A stretch of 64,000 nucleotides of DNA from Phytopseudomonas flavescens (GTDB lineage: Bacteria > Pseudomonadota > Gammaproteobacteria > Pseudomonadales > Pseudomonadaceae), in contig NZ_FNDG01000014.1 in NCBI RefSeq assembly GCF_900100535.1, positions 1-64,000 of the forward strand. Direction: 5' to 3'. The translations under genes and the position numbers were made by a program. How positions within the stretch are numbered: the stretch's first letter is position 1; each line of letters begins with the position of its first letter. This document shows, piece after piece, positions 53,698-62,784 of the stretch. A model generated the notes under the pieces. It saw only the letters and a list, made by a program, of their open reading frames with translations. It was not told the origin of the DNA and searched no databases.

Positions 53698-54903
53698 ATG
53701 AAACCAAGCCCGCACCTACACGCCCAGACACAACCCACGGCACCCGCACAGACGGAGCGTGAGGATCTGGAGCAGTCGCTGGCCCTGTTCGAGCAGATAT
53801 CGAGCCGGCTGGGCAGCTCCTACAGCCTGCTGGAAAGCCGCGTCAATGAACTGACTGGGCAACTGGCCCAGGCCAGCGAGCAGCGTGTGCAGGAGTTGAA
53901 TGAAAAGGAGCGTCTCGCTCATCGTCTGCAAAGCCTGTTGGACTTGCTGCCCGGCGGGGTAGTGGTGATCGATGGCCATGGCGTGGTGCACGAGGCCAAT
54001 CCCGTGGCCCGTGACATGCTCGGTGAGCCGCTGCTCGGCAGGCTGTGGCGCGAAGTGATTGCGCAGCGTTTTTCGCCACGCAGGGACGATGGTCACGAGA
54101 TTTCACTGACCGATGGCCGGCGCCTGTCGATCTCCACGCGATCACTGCAGGGCGAGCCAGGCCAGCTTGTGTTGCTGACCGACCTCACGGAAACCCGACG
54201 CCTGCAGGATCAGCTATCCCGCCATGAACGCCTCAGTGCTCTCGGGCGCATGGTCGCTTCCCTGGCGCACCAGGTGCGCACACCCTTGTCCGCCGCGCTC
54301 CTGTATGCCAGTCACCTGAGCGAGCAGGTCTTGCCGGTGGAGCAGCAGCAGCGTTTCGCCGGTCGCCTCAAAGAGCGATTGCACGAGTTGGAACACCAGG
54401 TGCGCGACATGCTGGTATTCGCCCGTGGTGATCTGCCTCTCTGCGATCGTCTCTCCCCGAGTCAGCTGTTCGAGGCGTTGCGTCGTTCCGGGGAATCGCT
54501 GGTGCAAGGCGTCGAGGTGCGCTGGCAGTGCGACGCCTGGCGAGGCGAGTTGCTGTGCAACCGCGATACGCTGGTCGGTACGCTGCTGAACCTGGTCGAG
54601 AACGCCATTCAAGCCGCTGGCCACGGTGCGCGCCTGAAGATTCACGCCTATGTGCGTGGCGACGCTTTGCGTTTATGCATCAGTGACAACGGTCCCGGCA
54701 TCGACGCCGCGACGCTGGCGCGGCTGGGGGAACCGTTCTTCACCACCAGAACCACTGGCACCGGGCTTGGCTTGGCAGTGGTCAAGGCCGTTGCCCGAGC
54801 TCACCAGGGGGAGTTGCAACTGCGTTCACGGCCAGGGCGCGGCACCTGTGCCTCATTGATTGTGCCGCTGATCGATCCAGCGTATTCCACGATTCAGGAG
54901 TGA
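53698..54903 (+). CDS. fleS: Sensor histidine kinase FleS
   Basis: 401 residues without membrane helices, so probably cytoplasmic. A coiled-coil N-terminus (about 20-80) is followed by a PAS domain (about 80-165; DLLPGGVVVIDGHGVVHEAN). The HisKA box is RMVASLAHQVRTPLS with His191. The ATPase part has DNGPGIDAATLARLGEPFF and TTGTGLGLAVVK. It phosphorylates FleR to drive basal-body and hook genes. It is followed by fleR after 3 bp. Confidence 0.95.
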   Translation: MKPSPHLHAQTQPTAPAQTEREDLEQSLALFEQISSRLGSSYSLLESRVNELTGQLAQASEQRVQELNEKERLAHRLQSLLDLLPGGVVVIDGHGVVHEANPVARDMLGEPLLGRLWREVIAQRFSPRRDDGHEISLTDGRRLSISTRSLQGEPGQLVLLTDLTETRRLQDQLSRHERLSALGRMVASLAHQVRTPLSAALLYASHLSEQVLPVEQQQRFAGRLKERLHELEHQVRDMLVFARGDLPLCDRLSPSQLFEALRRSGESLVQGVEVRWQCDAWRGELLCNRDTLVGTLLNLVENAIQAAGHGARLKIHAYVRGDALRLCISDNGPGIDAATLARLGEPFFTTRTTGTGLGLAVVKAVARAHQGELQLRSRPGRGTCASLIVPLIDPAYSTIQE

Positions 54904-54906
54904 CCC

Positions 54907-56316
54907 ATGGCTGCCAAAGTCCTGCTGGTTGAAGACGACCGCGCGTTGCGTGAAGCCCTGGCCGATACCCTGGAGCTGGGAGGGCATGCCTATCGGGCGG
55001 TCGATTGTGCCGAGGCGGCGCTGGACGCCATCGTCGAGGAGCCATTCGGGTTGGTGATCAGTGATGTGAACATGCCGGGCATGGATGGCCATCAACTGCT
55101 GTCTAGGATCCGCGAACGCCAGCCGCAATTGCCGGTGCTGTTGATGACGGCTTTCGGCGCGGTGGAGCGTGCAGTCGAGGCGATGCGCCGTGGCGCAGCC
55201 GACTACCTGGTCAAGCCGTTCGAACCCAAGGTATTGCTGGCACTGGTCGCACGGCACGCGCTGGGGCGCGCCGGCGGGCTTGAGCAGGACGGGCCGGTGG
55301 CGTGCGAGCCGGCCAGCCAGCAGTTGCTGGAGTTGGCCGCTCGGGTGGCGCGCAGCGATTCCACCGTGCTGATCACGGGGGAGTCCGGTACCGGCAAGGA
55401 AGTGCTGGCCCGTTATCTCCATCAGCAGTCGCCACGCGCGGCTGGGCCGTTCGTGGCCATCAACTGTGCGGCGATTCCCGACAACATGCTGGAGGCCACC
55501 CTGTTCGGCCATGAAAAGGGCGCGTTCACAGGCGCCGTTGCCAGTGCGCCAGGCAAGTTCGAGCTGGCAGAAGGGGGCACCATCCTGCTCGATGAAATCT
55601 CCGAGATGCCGCTCGCCTTGCAGGCCAAGCTGTTGCGAGTCCTGCAGGAGCGTGAAGTTGAGCGGGTCGGAGCGCGCAAGCCGATCAGCCTGGATATTCG
55701 AGTGCTTGCTACCAGTAACCGTGACTTGGCGGCTGAGGTCGCGGCAGGGCGGTTCCGTGAGGATCTGTTCTACCGCCTCTCCGTATTTCCACTGGCCTGG
55801 CGACCACTGCGTGAGCGGCCGGCGGATATCCTGCCCCTGGCTGAGCGACTGCTGGCCAAGTACGTCGGCAAGATGAATCTGGCGCCGCTGCGCTTCTCCG
55901 CTCAGGCGGTCGCCTGCCTGACCAGCCATGCCTGGCCGGGTAATGTGCGTGAGCTGGACAACGCCATCCAGCGTGCGGTCATTCTTCAGCAAAATGGCGT
56001 CATCGAGCCTCACGACCTGTGCCTGACCGCGCCGATCGGTTTCGCGCCGCTGCCGCCGTTCACTCAGGCACCAGTGGCAGTGGTGCCGGGGCCGGCGACA
56101 CCGGTGTTGGCAGAATCAGCCGTGGTGGAAGGGGCTCTGGGCGATGACCTACGGCGCAGGGAGTATCAGGTGATCATCGACATCCTGCGTGCCGAGCGAG
56201 GTCGTCGCAAGGAGGCTGCGGAGCGCCTGGGCATCAGTCCGCGTACCTTGCGCTACAAGTTGGCGCAGATGCGTGATGCCGGGATGGACGTCGAAGCCTA
56301 CCTCTACGCAAGCTGA
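54907..56316 (+). CDS. fleR: Sigma-54 response regulator FleR
   Basis: 469 residues. The receiver domain has VLLVEDDRALREAL and the acceptor Asp53 in VISDVNMPGMDG. The AAA+ domain has Walker A TGESGTGKEVLA, the GAFTGA loop in HEKGAFTGAVASAPGKF and TILLDEISEMPL. The C-terminal Fis-type HTH is RRKEAAERLGISPRTLRYKL. It activates the sigma-54 promoters of flgA, flgB and flgF seen here. In P. aeruginosa fliE follows directly; here a tRNA-Asn region follows. Confidence 0.95.
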   Translation: MAAKVLLVEDDRALREALADTLELGGHAYRAVDCAEAALDAIVEEPFGLVISDVNMPGMDGHQLLSRIRERQPQLPVLLMTAFGAVERAVEAMRRGAADYLVKPFEPKVLLALVARHALGRAGGLEQDGPVACEPASQQLLELAARVARSDSTVLITGESGTGKEVLARYLHQQSPRAAGPFVAINCAAIPDNMLEATLFGHEKGAFTGAVASAPGKFELAEGGTILLDEISEMPLALQAKLLRVLQEREVERVGARKPISLDIRVLATSNRDLAAEVAAGRFREDLFYRLSVFPLAWRPLRERPADILPLAERLLAKYVGKMNLAPLRFSAQAVACLTSHAWPGNVRELDNAIQRAVILQQNGVIEPHDLCLTAPIGFAPLPPFTQAPVAVVPGPATPVLAESAVVEGALGDDLRRREYQVIIDILRAERGRRKEAAERLGISPRTLRYKLAQMRDAGMDVEAYLYAS

Positions 56317-56359
56317 ACACGAGTGCAGTGCCACGGGTTGGGCGCCTGAGCGGGCGTGT

Positions 56360-56408
56360 CCGGCCTGGTGACCGGGTTCCTGAATCTGGCTCCGCGACCT
56401 GGACTCGA
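56360..56408. repeat. Partial duplicate of the tRNA-Asn 3' end and its downstream region
   Basis: 56360-56408 resembles 56507-56556 throughout. The last 22 bases (56387-56408) are identical to 56535-56556, which are the CCA end, acceptor and T-arm side of tRNA-Asn. The rest corresponds to the tRNA's terminator arm with several substitutions. It stops within the T arm. The copy lies 127 bp beyond the tRNA on its 3' side, the usual layout of a tRNA attachment-site duplication or of a deleted second tRNA-Asn copy. Confidence 0.85.
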
Positions 56409-56499
56409 CAGCGAAGCTGAACGCGCTTCAGCGCGGCCCCGCAGGGGTGAGCGAAGCGAATAGCCTGGGACGTAGTCCCTGGGAGAGTCCGCAGGCAAT

Positions 56500-56524
56500 A
56501 AAAAACCCGGCCTAGCGACCGGGT
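56500..56524 (-). terminator. Terminator of tRNA-Asn
   Basis: On the minus strand the stem AACCCGGTC/GGCCGGGTT-type (with GCTA in the loop) is followed by a T run (TTTTTTATT). It starts about 10 bp after the tRNA-Asn CCA. Confidence 0.85.
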
Positions 56525-56534
56525 TTCTTTAATT

Positions 56535-56610
56535 TGGCTCCGCGACCTGGACTCGAACCAGGGACCCAATGATTAACAGTCATTTGCTCTACCGACTGAG
56601 CTATCGCGGA
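56535..56610 (-). tRNA. tRNA-Asn (anticodon GTT)
   Basis: On the minus strand, TCCGCGA pairs with TCGCGGA. The anticodon arm has CTGTTAA with GTT, the T arm is CCTGG-TTCGAGT-CCAGG, and CCA is encoded. A promoter with TTGACT (56645-56650) and TAGGAT (56623-56628) spaced by 16 bp lies upstream. In P. aeruginosa the tRNA-Asn beside the aminotransferase and uvrB borders the O-antigen locus. Confidence 0.96.
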
Positions 56611-56622
56611 ACGACGACGCGT

Positions 56623-56650
56623 ATCCTACTGATTACGAAGGGGAAGTCAA
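56623..56650 (-). promoter_or_regulatory. Sigma-70 promoter for tRNA-Asn
   Basis: On the minus strand TTGACT and TAGGAT are separated by 16 bp, ending 13 bp before the first tRNA base. The discriminator that follows is ACGCGTCG, GC-rich as usual for stable RNA genes. Confidence 0.7.
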
Positions 56651-56668
56651 GCACCTACCGACTTCCCC
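56640..56668 (-). terminator. Hairpin after the aminotransferase gene
   Basis: A perfect 9-bp stem GGGGAAGTC/GACTTCCCC with an 11-nt loop lies 9 bp after the aminotransferase stop codon. It overlaps the -35 of the tRNA promoter. The T run is short (TTCGT), so termination may be partial. Confidence 0.55.
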
Positions 56669-56676
56669 GCATCCAC

Positions 56677-57873
56677 TCAAAGCACTTCGGCGATGGCCTT
56701 GGTGACTACCGGTAGATTGCGTGTGTTCAATGCAGCCACACAGATCCGTCCGGTACCTACGGCGTAGATGCCGAACTCGGTTCTAAGGCGCTCGACCTGC
56801 TCGGTGGTCAGCCCCGAATAGGAGAACATGCCGCGCTGTTCGGCAACGAAACCGAAGTCGCGCTTGGCGTTCAGGTCTGCCAGTTGCTCGACCATGGCCA
56901 GGCGCATGGTGCGAATACGATCACGCATTTCGCCCAGTTCGGTTTCCCACATCACCCGCAACTCGGGGTTGTTGAGGACGGCAGCGACGACGCTGGCGCC
57001 ATGGGTCGGCGGGTTGGAGTAGTTGGTGCGGATCACCCGTTTGACCTGCGACAGCACCCGCTCCGTTTCTTCCTGGTCACCCGTGACGATGGTCAGGGCG
57101 CCAACGCGCTCGCCATACAGCGAAAAGGATTTGGAGAACGAGCTGGAGACGAAGAAGGTCAGGCCAGATTGGGCGAACAAACGCACGGCAGCGGCGTCTT
57201 CTTCAATACCGTCGCCGAAACCCTGGTAGGCGATATCGAGGAAGGGCACATGTTCGCGTTCGCGTACGATTTCCAGCACCGCCTGCCAGTCCTCGGGCGC
57301 CAGGTCGACTCCGGTGGGGTTGTGGCAGCAGGCATGCAGGACGACGATCGAACGAGCGGGCAGATTCTTCAGGTCTTCGAGCAGACCGCCACGGTTGACG
57401 CCATTGCTGAAGGCATCGTAGTAGCGATAGCTACGCACCGGGAAACCGGCGGCTTCGAACAGCGCGCGGTGGTTTTCCCAGCTCGGGTCGCTGATGGCCA
57501 CGGTGGCGTCAGGCAGCAGGCGTTTGAGAAAATCGGCGCCGGTCTTCAGTGCGCCGGTGCCGCCGATGGCCTGGGTGGTGATCGCACGGCCTTGCTGGAT
57601 CAGCGGCGAGTCGTTGCCGAGCAGCAGGGTCTGCACAGCCTTGTCGTAAGCGGCGATGCCCTCGATCGGCAGGTAGCCGCGCGGGGCGTGCGAAGCGGTG
57701 AGTGCGGTCTCCGCCTCGACCACGGCACGCAGCAGGGGAATGCGGCCTTCTTCGTTGGTGTAGACACCCACGCCAAGGTTGACCTTGTCAGGACGTGTAT
57801 CGGCGTTGAACGCTTCGTTGAGGCCCAGGATAGGATCGCGCGGAGCCATTTCGACGGCGGAGAACAGACTCAT
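56677..57873 (-). CDS. Aromatic amino acid aminotransferase (TyrB/PhhC type)
   Basis: 398 residues, class I PLP aminotransferase of the AspC/TyrB subgroup. MSLFSAVEMAPRDPILGLNE is the typical N-terminus. HACCHNPTGVD supplies the PLP-ring Asn. SSSFSKSFSLYGERVG contains the PLP lysine. A C-terminal Arg (GRICVAALN) would bind the substrate carboxylate. It interconverts aromatic amino acids and keto acids. It is divergent from uvrB, as in P. aeruginosa (PA3139/PA3138). Confidence 0.92.
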   Translation of the reverse strand: MSLFSAVEMAPRDPILGLNEAFNADTRPDKVNLGVGVYTNEEGRIPLLRAVVEAETALTASHAPRGYLPIEGIAAYDKAVQTLLLGNDSPLIQQGRAITTQAIGGTGALKTGADFLKRLLPDATVAISDPSWENHRALFEAAGFPVRSYRYYDAFSNGVNRGGLLEDLKNLPARSIVVLHACCHNPTGVDLAPEDWQAVLEIVREREHVPFLDIAYQGFGDGIEEDAAAVRLFAQSGLTFFVSSSFSKSFSLYGERVGALTIVTGDQEETERVLSQVKRVIRTNYSNPPTHGASVVAAVLNNPELRVMWETELGEMRDRIRTMRLAMVEQLADLNAKRDFGFVAEQRGMFSYSGLTTEQVERLRTEFGIYAVGTGRICVAALNTRNLPVVTKAIAEVL

Positions 57874-57964
57874 GGGGGCGGCAGCTCTGTAGTGAGGGTG
57901 GGTTTAGAGACCGATTTACGTTCCTGGAGCAACCCCGGCAACTGAGACTAGGGGTTGCGCAAGC

Positions 57965-57985
57965 GGGCCGCTAGTATAGCGGCCC
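57965..57985. promoter_or_regulatory. Perfect inverted repeat between the aminotransferase and uvrB
   Basis: GGGCCGCTA-GTA-TAGCGGCCC is a perfect 9-bp inverted repeat located 76 bp before uvrB. It may be an operator or a leader hairpin. It does not fit the LexA pattern CTG-N10-CAG. Confidence 0.4.
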
Positions 57986-58060
57986 ATATTCTGTGTCGCG
58001 ACAGCGTACACCAGGTATGACGCCCGCTCTTGCGAGGCGTCACAGCCTTTTGAGGTATTT

Positions 58061-60076
58061 ATGTCCGAGTTCCAACTGGTCACCCGTTTCCAGCCCGCCG
58101 GCGACCAACCCGAGGCGATCCGGCAGATGATCGAGGGCCTGGAGGCGGGCCTGTCGCACCAGACGCTGCTCGGCGTGACAGGCTCCGGCAAGACCTTCAG
58201 CATTGCCAACGTGATTGCCAAGGTGCAGCGGCCGACCCTGGTGCTGGCACCGAACAAGACCCTGGCCGCGCAGCTGTATGGCGAGTTCAAGTCGTTCTTC
58301 CCGAACAACGCGGTGGAGTACTTCGTCTCCTACTACGACTACTACCAGCCCGAGGCCTACGTGCCGTCATCGGACACCTTCATCGAGAAGGATGCGTCGA
58401 TCAACGACCACATCGAGCAGATGCGCCTGTCGGCGACCAAGGCGCTGATCGAGCGCAAGGACGTCATCGTGGTCTGCACCGTTTCCTCGATCTACGGCCT
58501 GGGCAGCCCCGAGGAGTACCTGAAAATGGTGCTGCACCTCGACCGTGGCGACAAGATGGACCAGCGCGCGTTGCTGCGCCGCCTGGCCGAACTGCAGTAC
58601 ACCCGTAACGACATGGATTTCGCCCGCGCGACTTTCCGGGTACGGGGCGATGTCATCGACATCTTTCCGGCCGAGTCCGACCTGGAAGCGATCCGTGTCG
58701 AGCTGTTCGATGACGAAGTCGAGAACATCAGTGCCTTCGATCCACTCACCGGCGAGGTGATCAGCCGCCTGCCGCGTTTCACCTTCTATCCCAAGAGCCA
58801 CTACGTGACGCCGCGCGACACGCTGCTCGAGGCGATGGAGAAGATCAAGGTCGAGCTCAAGGATCGCCTGGACTACCTGCGTGGCGCCAACAAGCTGGTC
58901 GAAGCGCAGCGCCTGGAGCAGCGCACCCGCTTCGACCTGGAGATGATCCTCGAGCTGGGCTACTGCAACGGCATCGAAAACTACTCGCGCTACCTCTCGG
59001 GCCGTGATTCGGGGGCACCGCCACCGACGCTCTACGATTACTTGCCGGGCGAGGCCCTGCTGGTGATCGACGAGTCCCACGTCAGCGTGCCGCAAGTCGG
59101 TGCCATGTACAAAGGCGACCGCTCGCGCAAGGAAACCCTGGTCGAGTACGGCTTTCGCCTGCCCTCGGCGCTGGACAACCGGCCAATGCGTTTCGAGGAG
59201 TGGGAAGCGGCCAGCCCGCAGACCATCTTCGTCTCCGCCACGCCAGGCCCATACGAGGCCGACCACGCCGGCCGTGTGATCGAGCAGGTGGTGCGGCCGA
59301 CCGGTCTGGTCGACCCCGAAGTCGAGGTACGCCCGGCGCGCACTCAGGTCGATGACCTGCTTTCGGAGATTCACAAGCGTGTCGCCCTCGAACAGCGCGT
59401 GCTGGTCACCACGCTGACCAAGCGCATGGCCGAGGACCTGACCGATTACCTGGGCGATCACGGCGTCAAGGTGCGCTACCTGCACTCGGACATCGACACC
59501 GTGGAGCGAGTGGAAATCATCCGTGATCTGCGCATCGGCACCTTCGACGTGCTGGTCGGCATCAACCTGCTTCGCGAGGGCCTGGATATGCCCGAGGTGG
59601 CGCTGGTGGCGATTCTCGATGCCGACAAGGAAGGTTTCCTGCGCAGCGAGCGTTCGCTGATCCAGACCATTGGCCGTGCGGCGCGTAATCTCAATGGTCA
59701 CGCCATCCTCTACGCCGATCGCATGACCGGCTCCATGGAGCGCGCCATCGGCGAAACCGAGCGGCGCCGCGAGAAGCAGGTGGCCTTCAACGAGGCCAAC
59801 GGCATCGTGCCCAAGGGCGTCTTCAAGGACGTCAAGGACATCCTCGAGGGGGCCGTGGTGCCCGGCGCGCGTAGCAACAAACGCAAGGGGATGGCCAAGG
59901 CGGCGGAGGAGAGTGCCCGCTACGAAGCCGAGCTGCGCTCGCCGTCGGAAATCACCAAACGCATTCGCCAGCTGGAAGAGAAAATGTACCAGTTGGCACG
60001 CGACCTGGAGTTCGAAGCCGCTGCGCAGATGCGCGACGAGATCCAGAAACTCCGTGAGCGGCTGCTGGCGGTATGA
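58061..60076 (+). CDS. uvrB: Excinuclease ABC subunit B
   Basis: 671 residues. Walker A is LGVTGSGKTFSIAN (about 38-50). The DNA-clamping beta-hairpin region is YYDYYQPEAYVPSSDTF. Helicase motifs include LLVIDESHVS and TIGRAARNLNG. The C-terminal UvrC-binding UVR motif is RIRQLEEKMYQLARDLEFEA. It loads onto damaged DNA with UvrA and then works with UvrC in nucleotide excision repair. The stop overlaps the next start (ATGA). Confidence 0.97.
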   Translation: MSEFQLVTRFQPAGDQPEAIRQMIEGLEAGLSHQTLLGVTGSGKTFSIANVIAKVQRPTLVLAPNKTLAAQLYGEFKSFFPNNAVEYFVSYYDYYQPEAYVPSSDTFIEKDASINDHIEQMRLSATKALIERKDVIVVCTVSSIYGLGSPEEYLKMVLHLDRGDKMDQRALLRRLAELQYTRNDMDFARATFRVRGDVIDIFPAESDLEAIRVELFDDEVENISAFDPLTGEVISRLPRFTFYPKSHYVTPRDTLLEAMEKIKVELKDRLDYLRGANKLVEAQRLEQRTRFDLEMILELGYCNGIENYSRYLSGRDSGAPPPTLYDYLPGEALLVIDESHVSVPQVGAMYKGDRSRKETLVEYGFRLPSALDNRPMRFEEWEAASPQTIFVSATPGPYEADHAGRVIEQVVRPTGLVDPEVEVRPARTQVDDLLSEIHKRVALEQRVLVTTLTKRMAEDLTDYLGDHGVKVRYLHSDIDTVERVEIIRDLRIGTFDVLVGINLLREGLDMPEVALVAILDADKEGFLRSERSLIQTIGRAARNLNGHAILYADRMTGSMERAIGETERRREKQVAFNEANGIVPKGVFKDVKDILEGAVVPGARSNKRKGMAKAAEESARYEAELRSPSEITKRIRQLEEKMYQLARDLEFEAAAQMRDEIQKLRERLLAV

Positions 60077-60591
60077 AGCAGGCCGACAATGCCAGGATCT
60101 ACCTGGCCGGGTTCGATGTATTTCGTGGCGACGCCGTCGAGCATGGCGCGTATCTCAAGCGGCTGTGCCACGAGCAGGGCATGCAGGGGCTCTACCCCTT
60201 CGACAACGAGGTCACTGCCGGGCTGTCGCCGGGCGAGCGTGCCGCGCTGATCTGTCGCCTGAACATGGCGATGATCCGTGAGGCGGACGCGGTGTTGGCC
60301 AACCTGAATCTATTCCGGGGGCATGAGCCGGATTCCGGTACTGCTTTCGAGATTGGCGCCGCGGTGGCGCTCGGCAAGCCGGTCTGGGTGTATTTCCAGG
60401 CCTGTGGGGCCATGCGCGACTGGTTGGACGGGGATGTCGACGGACGTGATGCCCAAGGGTTTCTGATCGAGGACTTCGGCTTGCCGCGCAATCTGATGCT
60501 GGCCTGTTCCTGGGCTGGCTGCAGTGCCAGTGTCGAGGAAGCGGTGCCCGCATTGCGCCGCTACCTGGAGCGCTTGTCGCCCGGACGCTAG
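60073..60591 (+). CDS. Nucleoside 2-deoxyribosyltransferase
   Basis: 172 residues. ARIYLAGFDVFRGDAVEHGA is the N-terminal signature, and GHEPDSGTAFEIGAAVALGK carries the catalytic Glu. The family transfers deoxyribose between bases and salvages or cleans nucleosides. It is translationally coupled to uvrB by a 4-bp overlap, which suggests a link to repair or nucleotide hygiene. Confidence 0.88.
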   Translation: MKQADNARIYLAGFDVFRGDAVEHGAYLKRLCHEQGMQGLYPFDNEVTAGLSPGERAALICRLNMAMIREADAVLANLNLFRGHEPDSGTAFEIGAAVALGKPVWVYFQACGAMRDWLDGDVDGRDAQGFLIEDFGLPRNLMLACSWAGCSASVEEAVPALRRYLERLSPGR

Positions 60592-60774
60592 ACGGCGCAG
60601 TTCAGGTCATGCCGCCCTCTGGGCTACGTGGTCGGCCAATCCCGACCACGGCTCATTGGCACTCCGTGGTCGCTGGAGCCGTGGGGCCTGGCCCTGCTAC
60701 TATTGGCCCCTTTCGCGAAAGCCTCTCCGGTTCGGCCTGATGGTGGTTTTCGCCCCATCGTATCGGGACTTTCC

Positions 60775-62256
60775 ATGACCACCGTTCGTACTCGCATCGC
60801 ACCGTCGCCAACCGGCGATCCCCATGTCGGCACTGCCTACATCGCCCTGTTCAACCTGTGCTTCGCCCGCCAGCACGGTGGTGAGTTCATCCTGCGTATC
60901 GAAGATACCGATCAGCTGCGTTCGACCCGCGAGTCGGAACAGCAGATCTATGACGCTTTGCGCTGGTTAGGCATCGAGTGGAACGAAGGCCCCGACGTTG
61001 GCGGTCCTTATGGTCCATATCGGCAGAGCGAGCGTGGCGAGATCTACCGCAAGTACGCGCTGGAGCTGGTCGAGAAAGGCCATGCCTTCTACTGCTTCTG
61101 CACCCCGGACGAGCTCGACCAGATGCGTGCCGAGCAGACCGCCCGTGGCGAGACGCCACGCTACGACGGTCGTGGCCTGCTGCTTGCCGAAGAGGAAGTG
61201 CAGCGTCGCCTGGCCGCAGGTGAGCCCCATGTGATCCGCATGAAGGTGCCGAGCGAAGGCGTCTGCGTGGTGCCGGACATGCTGCGCGGCGATGTCGAGA
61301 TCCCGTGGGACCGCATGGACATGCAGGTGCTGATGAAGACCGATGGCCTGCCGACCTACTTCCTCGCCAACGTGGTCGACGACCACCTGATGAAGATCAC
61401 CCATGTGTTGCGCGGCGAAGAGTGGCTGCCGTCGGCGCCCAAGCTGATCCTGCTGTACGAGTACTTCGGCTGGGAAAAGCCGCAGCTGTGCTACATGCCG
61501 CTGCTGCGCAATCCGGACAAGAGCAAACTGTCCAAGCGCAAGAATCCGACCTCGATCACCTTCTACGAGCGCATGGGTTTCCTCCCCCAGGCGATGCTCA
61601 ACTATCTGGGCCGCATGGGCTGGTCCATGCCGGACGAGCGCGAGAAGTTCACCCTGGACGAGATGGTCGCCAACTTCGATGTGCAGCGTGTTTCCCTGGG
61701 TGGGCCGATCTTCGACCTGGAGAAGCTGTCCTGGCTCAACGGCCAGTGGATGCGTGATCTGAGCGTCGAAGAATTCGCCGCCGGTGTGCAGAAATGGGCG
61801 TTCAACAGCGACTACTTGATGCGGATCGCTCCGCATGTACAGGGCAGGGTGGAAACCTTCAGCCAGATCGCTCCCCTGGCCAGTTTCTTCTTTGCCGGCG
61901 CAGTGCAGCCGGACAAAGCGCTGTTCGCTCACAAGAAGCTCTCCGACGATCAGGTGCGCCAGCTCATGCAACTGATCCTGTGGAAGCTCGAGGCCCTGCG
62001 GCAGTGGGAGAAAGATCGCATCACCGGCTGCATCCAGTCGGTGGTCGAGCATCTGGAACTGAAACTGCGCGATGCCATGCCGCTGATGTTCGCGGCCGTT
62101 ACCGGTCAGGCCAGCTCGGTGTCGGTGCTCGACGCCATGGAAATCCTCGGCCCGGATCTCACCCGTTTCCGTCTGCGCCAGGCAATCGAGTTGCTCGGTG
62201 GGGTGTCGAAGAAAGAGAACAAGGAATGGGAAAAACGCCTGGCCAGCATCGCCTGA
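60775..62256 (+). CDS. gltX: Glutamyl-tRNA synthetase
   Basis: 493 residues from ATG 60775 (MTTVRTRIAPSPTGDPHVGT). The class I HIGH-like motif is PSPTGDPHVGTAY, and the KMSKS-like motif is KLSKRKNPTS. It charges tRNA-Glu; two identical tRNA-Glu genes lie directly downstream. The frame is open back to 60628, but that segment is non-family and the ATG gives the usual length. Confidence 0.96.
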   Translation: MTTVRTRIAPSPTGDPHVGTAYIALFNLCFARQHGGEFILRIEDTDQLRSTRESEQQIYDALRWLGIEWNEGPDVGGPYGPYRQSERGEIYRKYALELVEKGHAFYCFCTPDELDQMRAEQTARGETPRYDGRGLLLAEEEVQRRLAAGEPHVIRMKVPSEGVCVVPDMLRGDVEIPWDRMDMQVLMKTDGLPTYFLANVVDDHLMKITHVLRGEEWLPSAPKLILLYEYFGWEKPQLCYMPLLRNPDKSKLSKRKNPTSITFYERMGFLPQAMLNYLGRMGWSMPDEREKFTLDEMVANFDVQRVSLGGPIFDLEKLSWLNGQWMRDLSVEEFAAGVQKWAFNSDYLMRIAPHVQGRVETFSQIAPLASFFFAGAVQPDKALFAHKKLSDDQVRQLMQLILWKLEALRQWEKDRITGCIQSVVEHLELKLRDAMPLMFAAVTGQASSVSVLDAMEILGPDLTRFRLRQAIELLGGVSKKENKEWEKRLASIA

Positions 62257-62355
62257 TACCTGGCCACCGGTCGTTTTCCTTGCCGATACACCGGATTGGA
62301 TAGGTAAGTGTTTGTTATGTCAGCGAAAAAAAACGCATCACCGGCTAAAATTTTG

Positions 62356-62384
62356 TTGACAGGGTGCGGGGCCGCACTTAACAT
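62356..62384 (+). promoter_or_regulatory. Strong sigma-70 promoter of the tRNA array
   Basis: TTGACA (62356-62361), 17 bp, TAACAT (62379-62384). The GC-rich discriminator GCGCCCCG follows, as in promoters under stringent control. The first tRNA starts 18 bp after the -10. Confidence 0.9.
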
Positions 62385-62402
62385 GCGCCCCGTCCTCGAG
62401 AT

Positions 62403-62478
<76 letters not shown>

Positions 62479-62536
62479 ATCTCGATAGCCACAACCGGTT
62501 CCTCGGAACAGGTTGAGTTGTAAAGAAGGGCTTTGC

Positions 62537-62612
62537 GTCCCCTTCGTCTAGTGGCCTAGGACACCGCCCTTTCACGGCGGTAACAGGGGTTCGAGTCCCC
62601 TAGGGGACGCCA
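62537..62612 (+). tRNA. tRNA-Glu (anticodon TTC), copy 1
   Basis: Acceptor GTCCCCT/AGGGGAC, anticodon loop CTTTCAC with TTC, T arm GGGGT-TCGAGT-CCCC, CCA encoded. It is identical to copy 2 at 62785-62860. Confidence 0.97.
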
Positions 62613-62661
62613 TTATTTCCAGCTGCAGTGCTTCGGCGTTGCAGCCAGACCGAAAGGTTCT

Positions 62662-62737
<76 letters not shown>

Positions 62738-62784
62738 ATCCACGACAGGCCAGCCTAGTGCTGGCCTTGTTCTTCGAAGGTTTC

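Noticed and set aside
57986..58010. LexA box before uvrB
   Set aside because: CTGTGTCGCGACAG has only 8 bases between CTG and CAG instead of the required 10.
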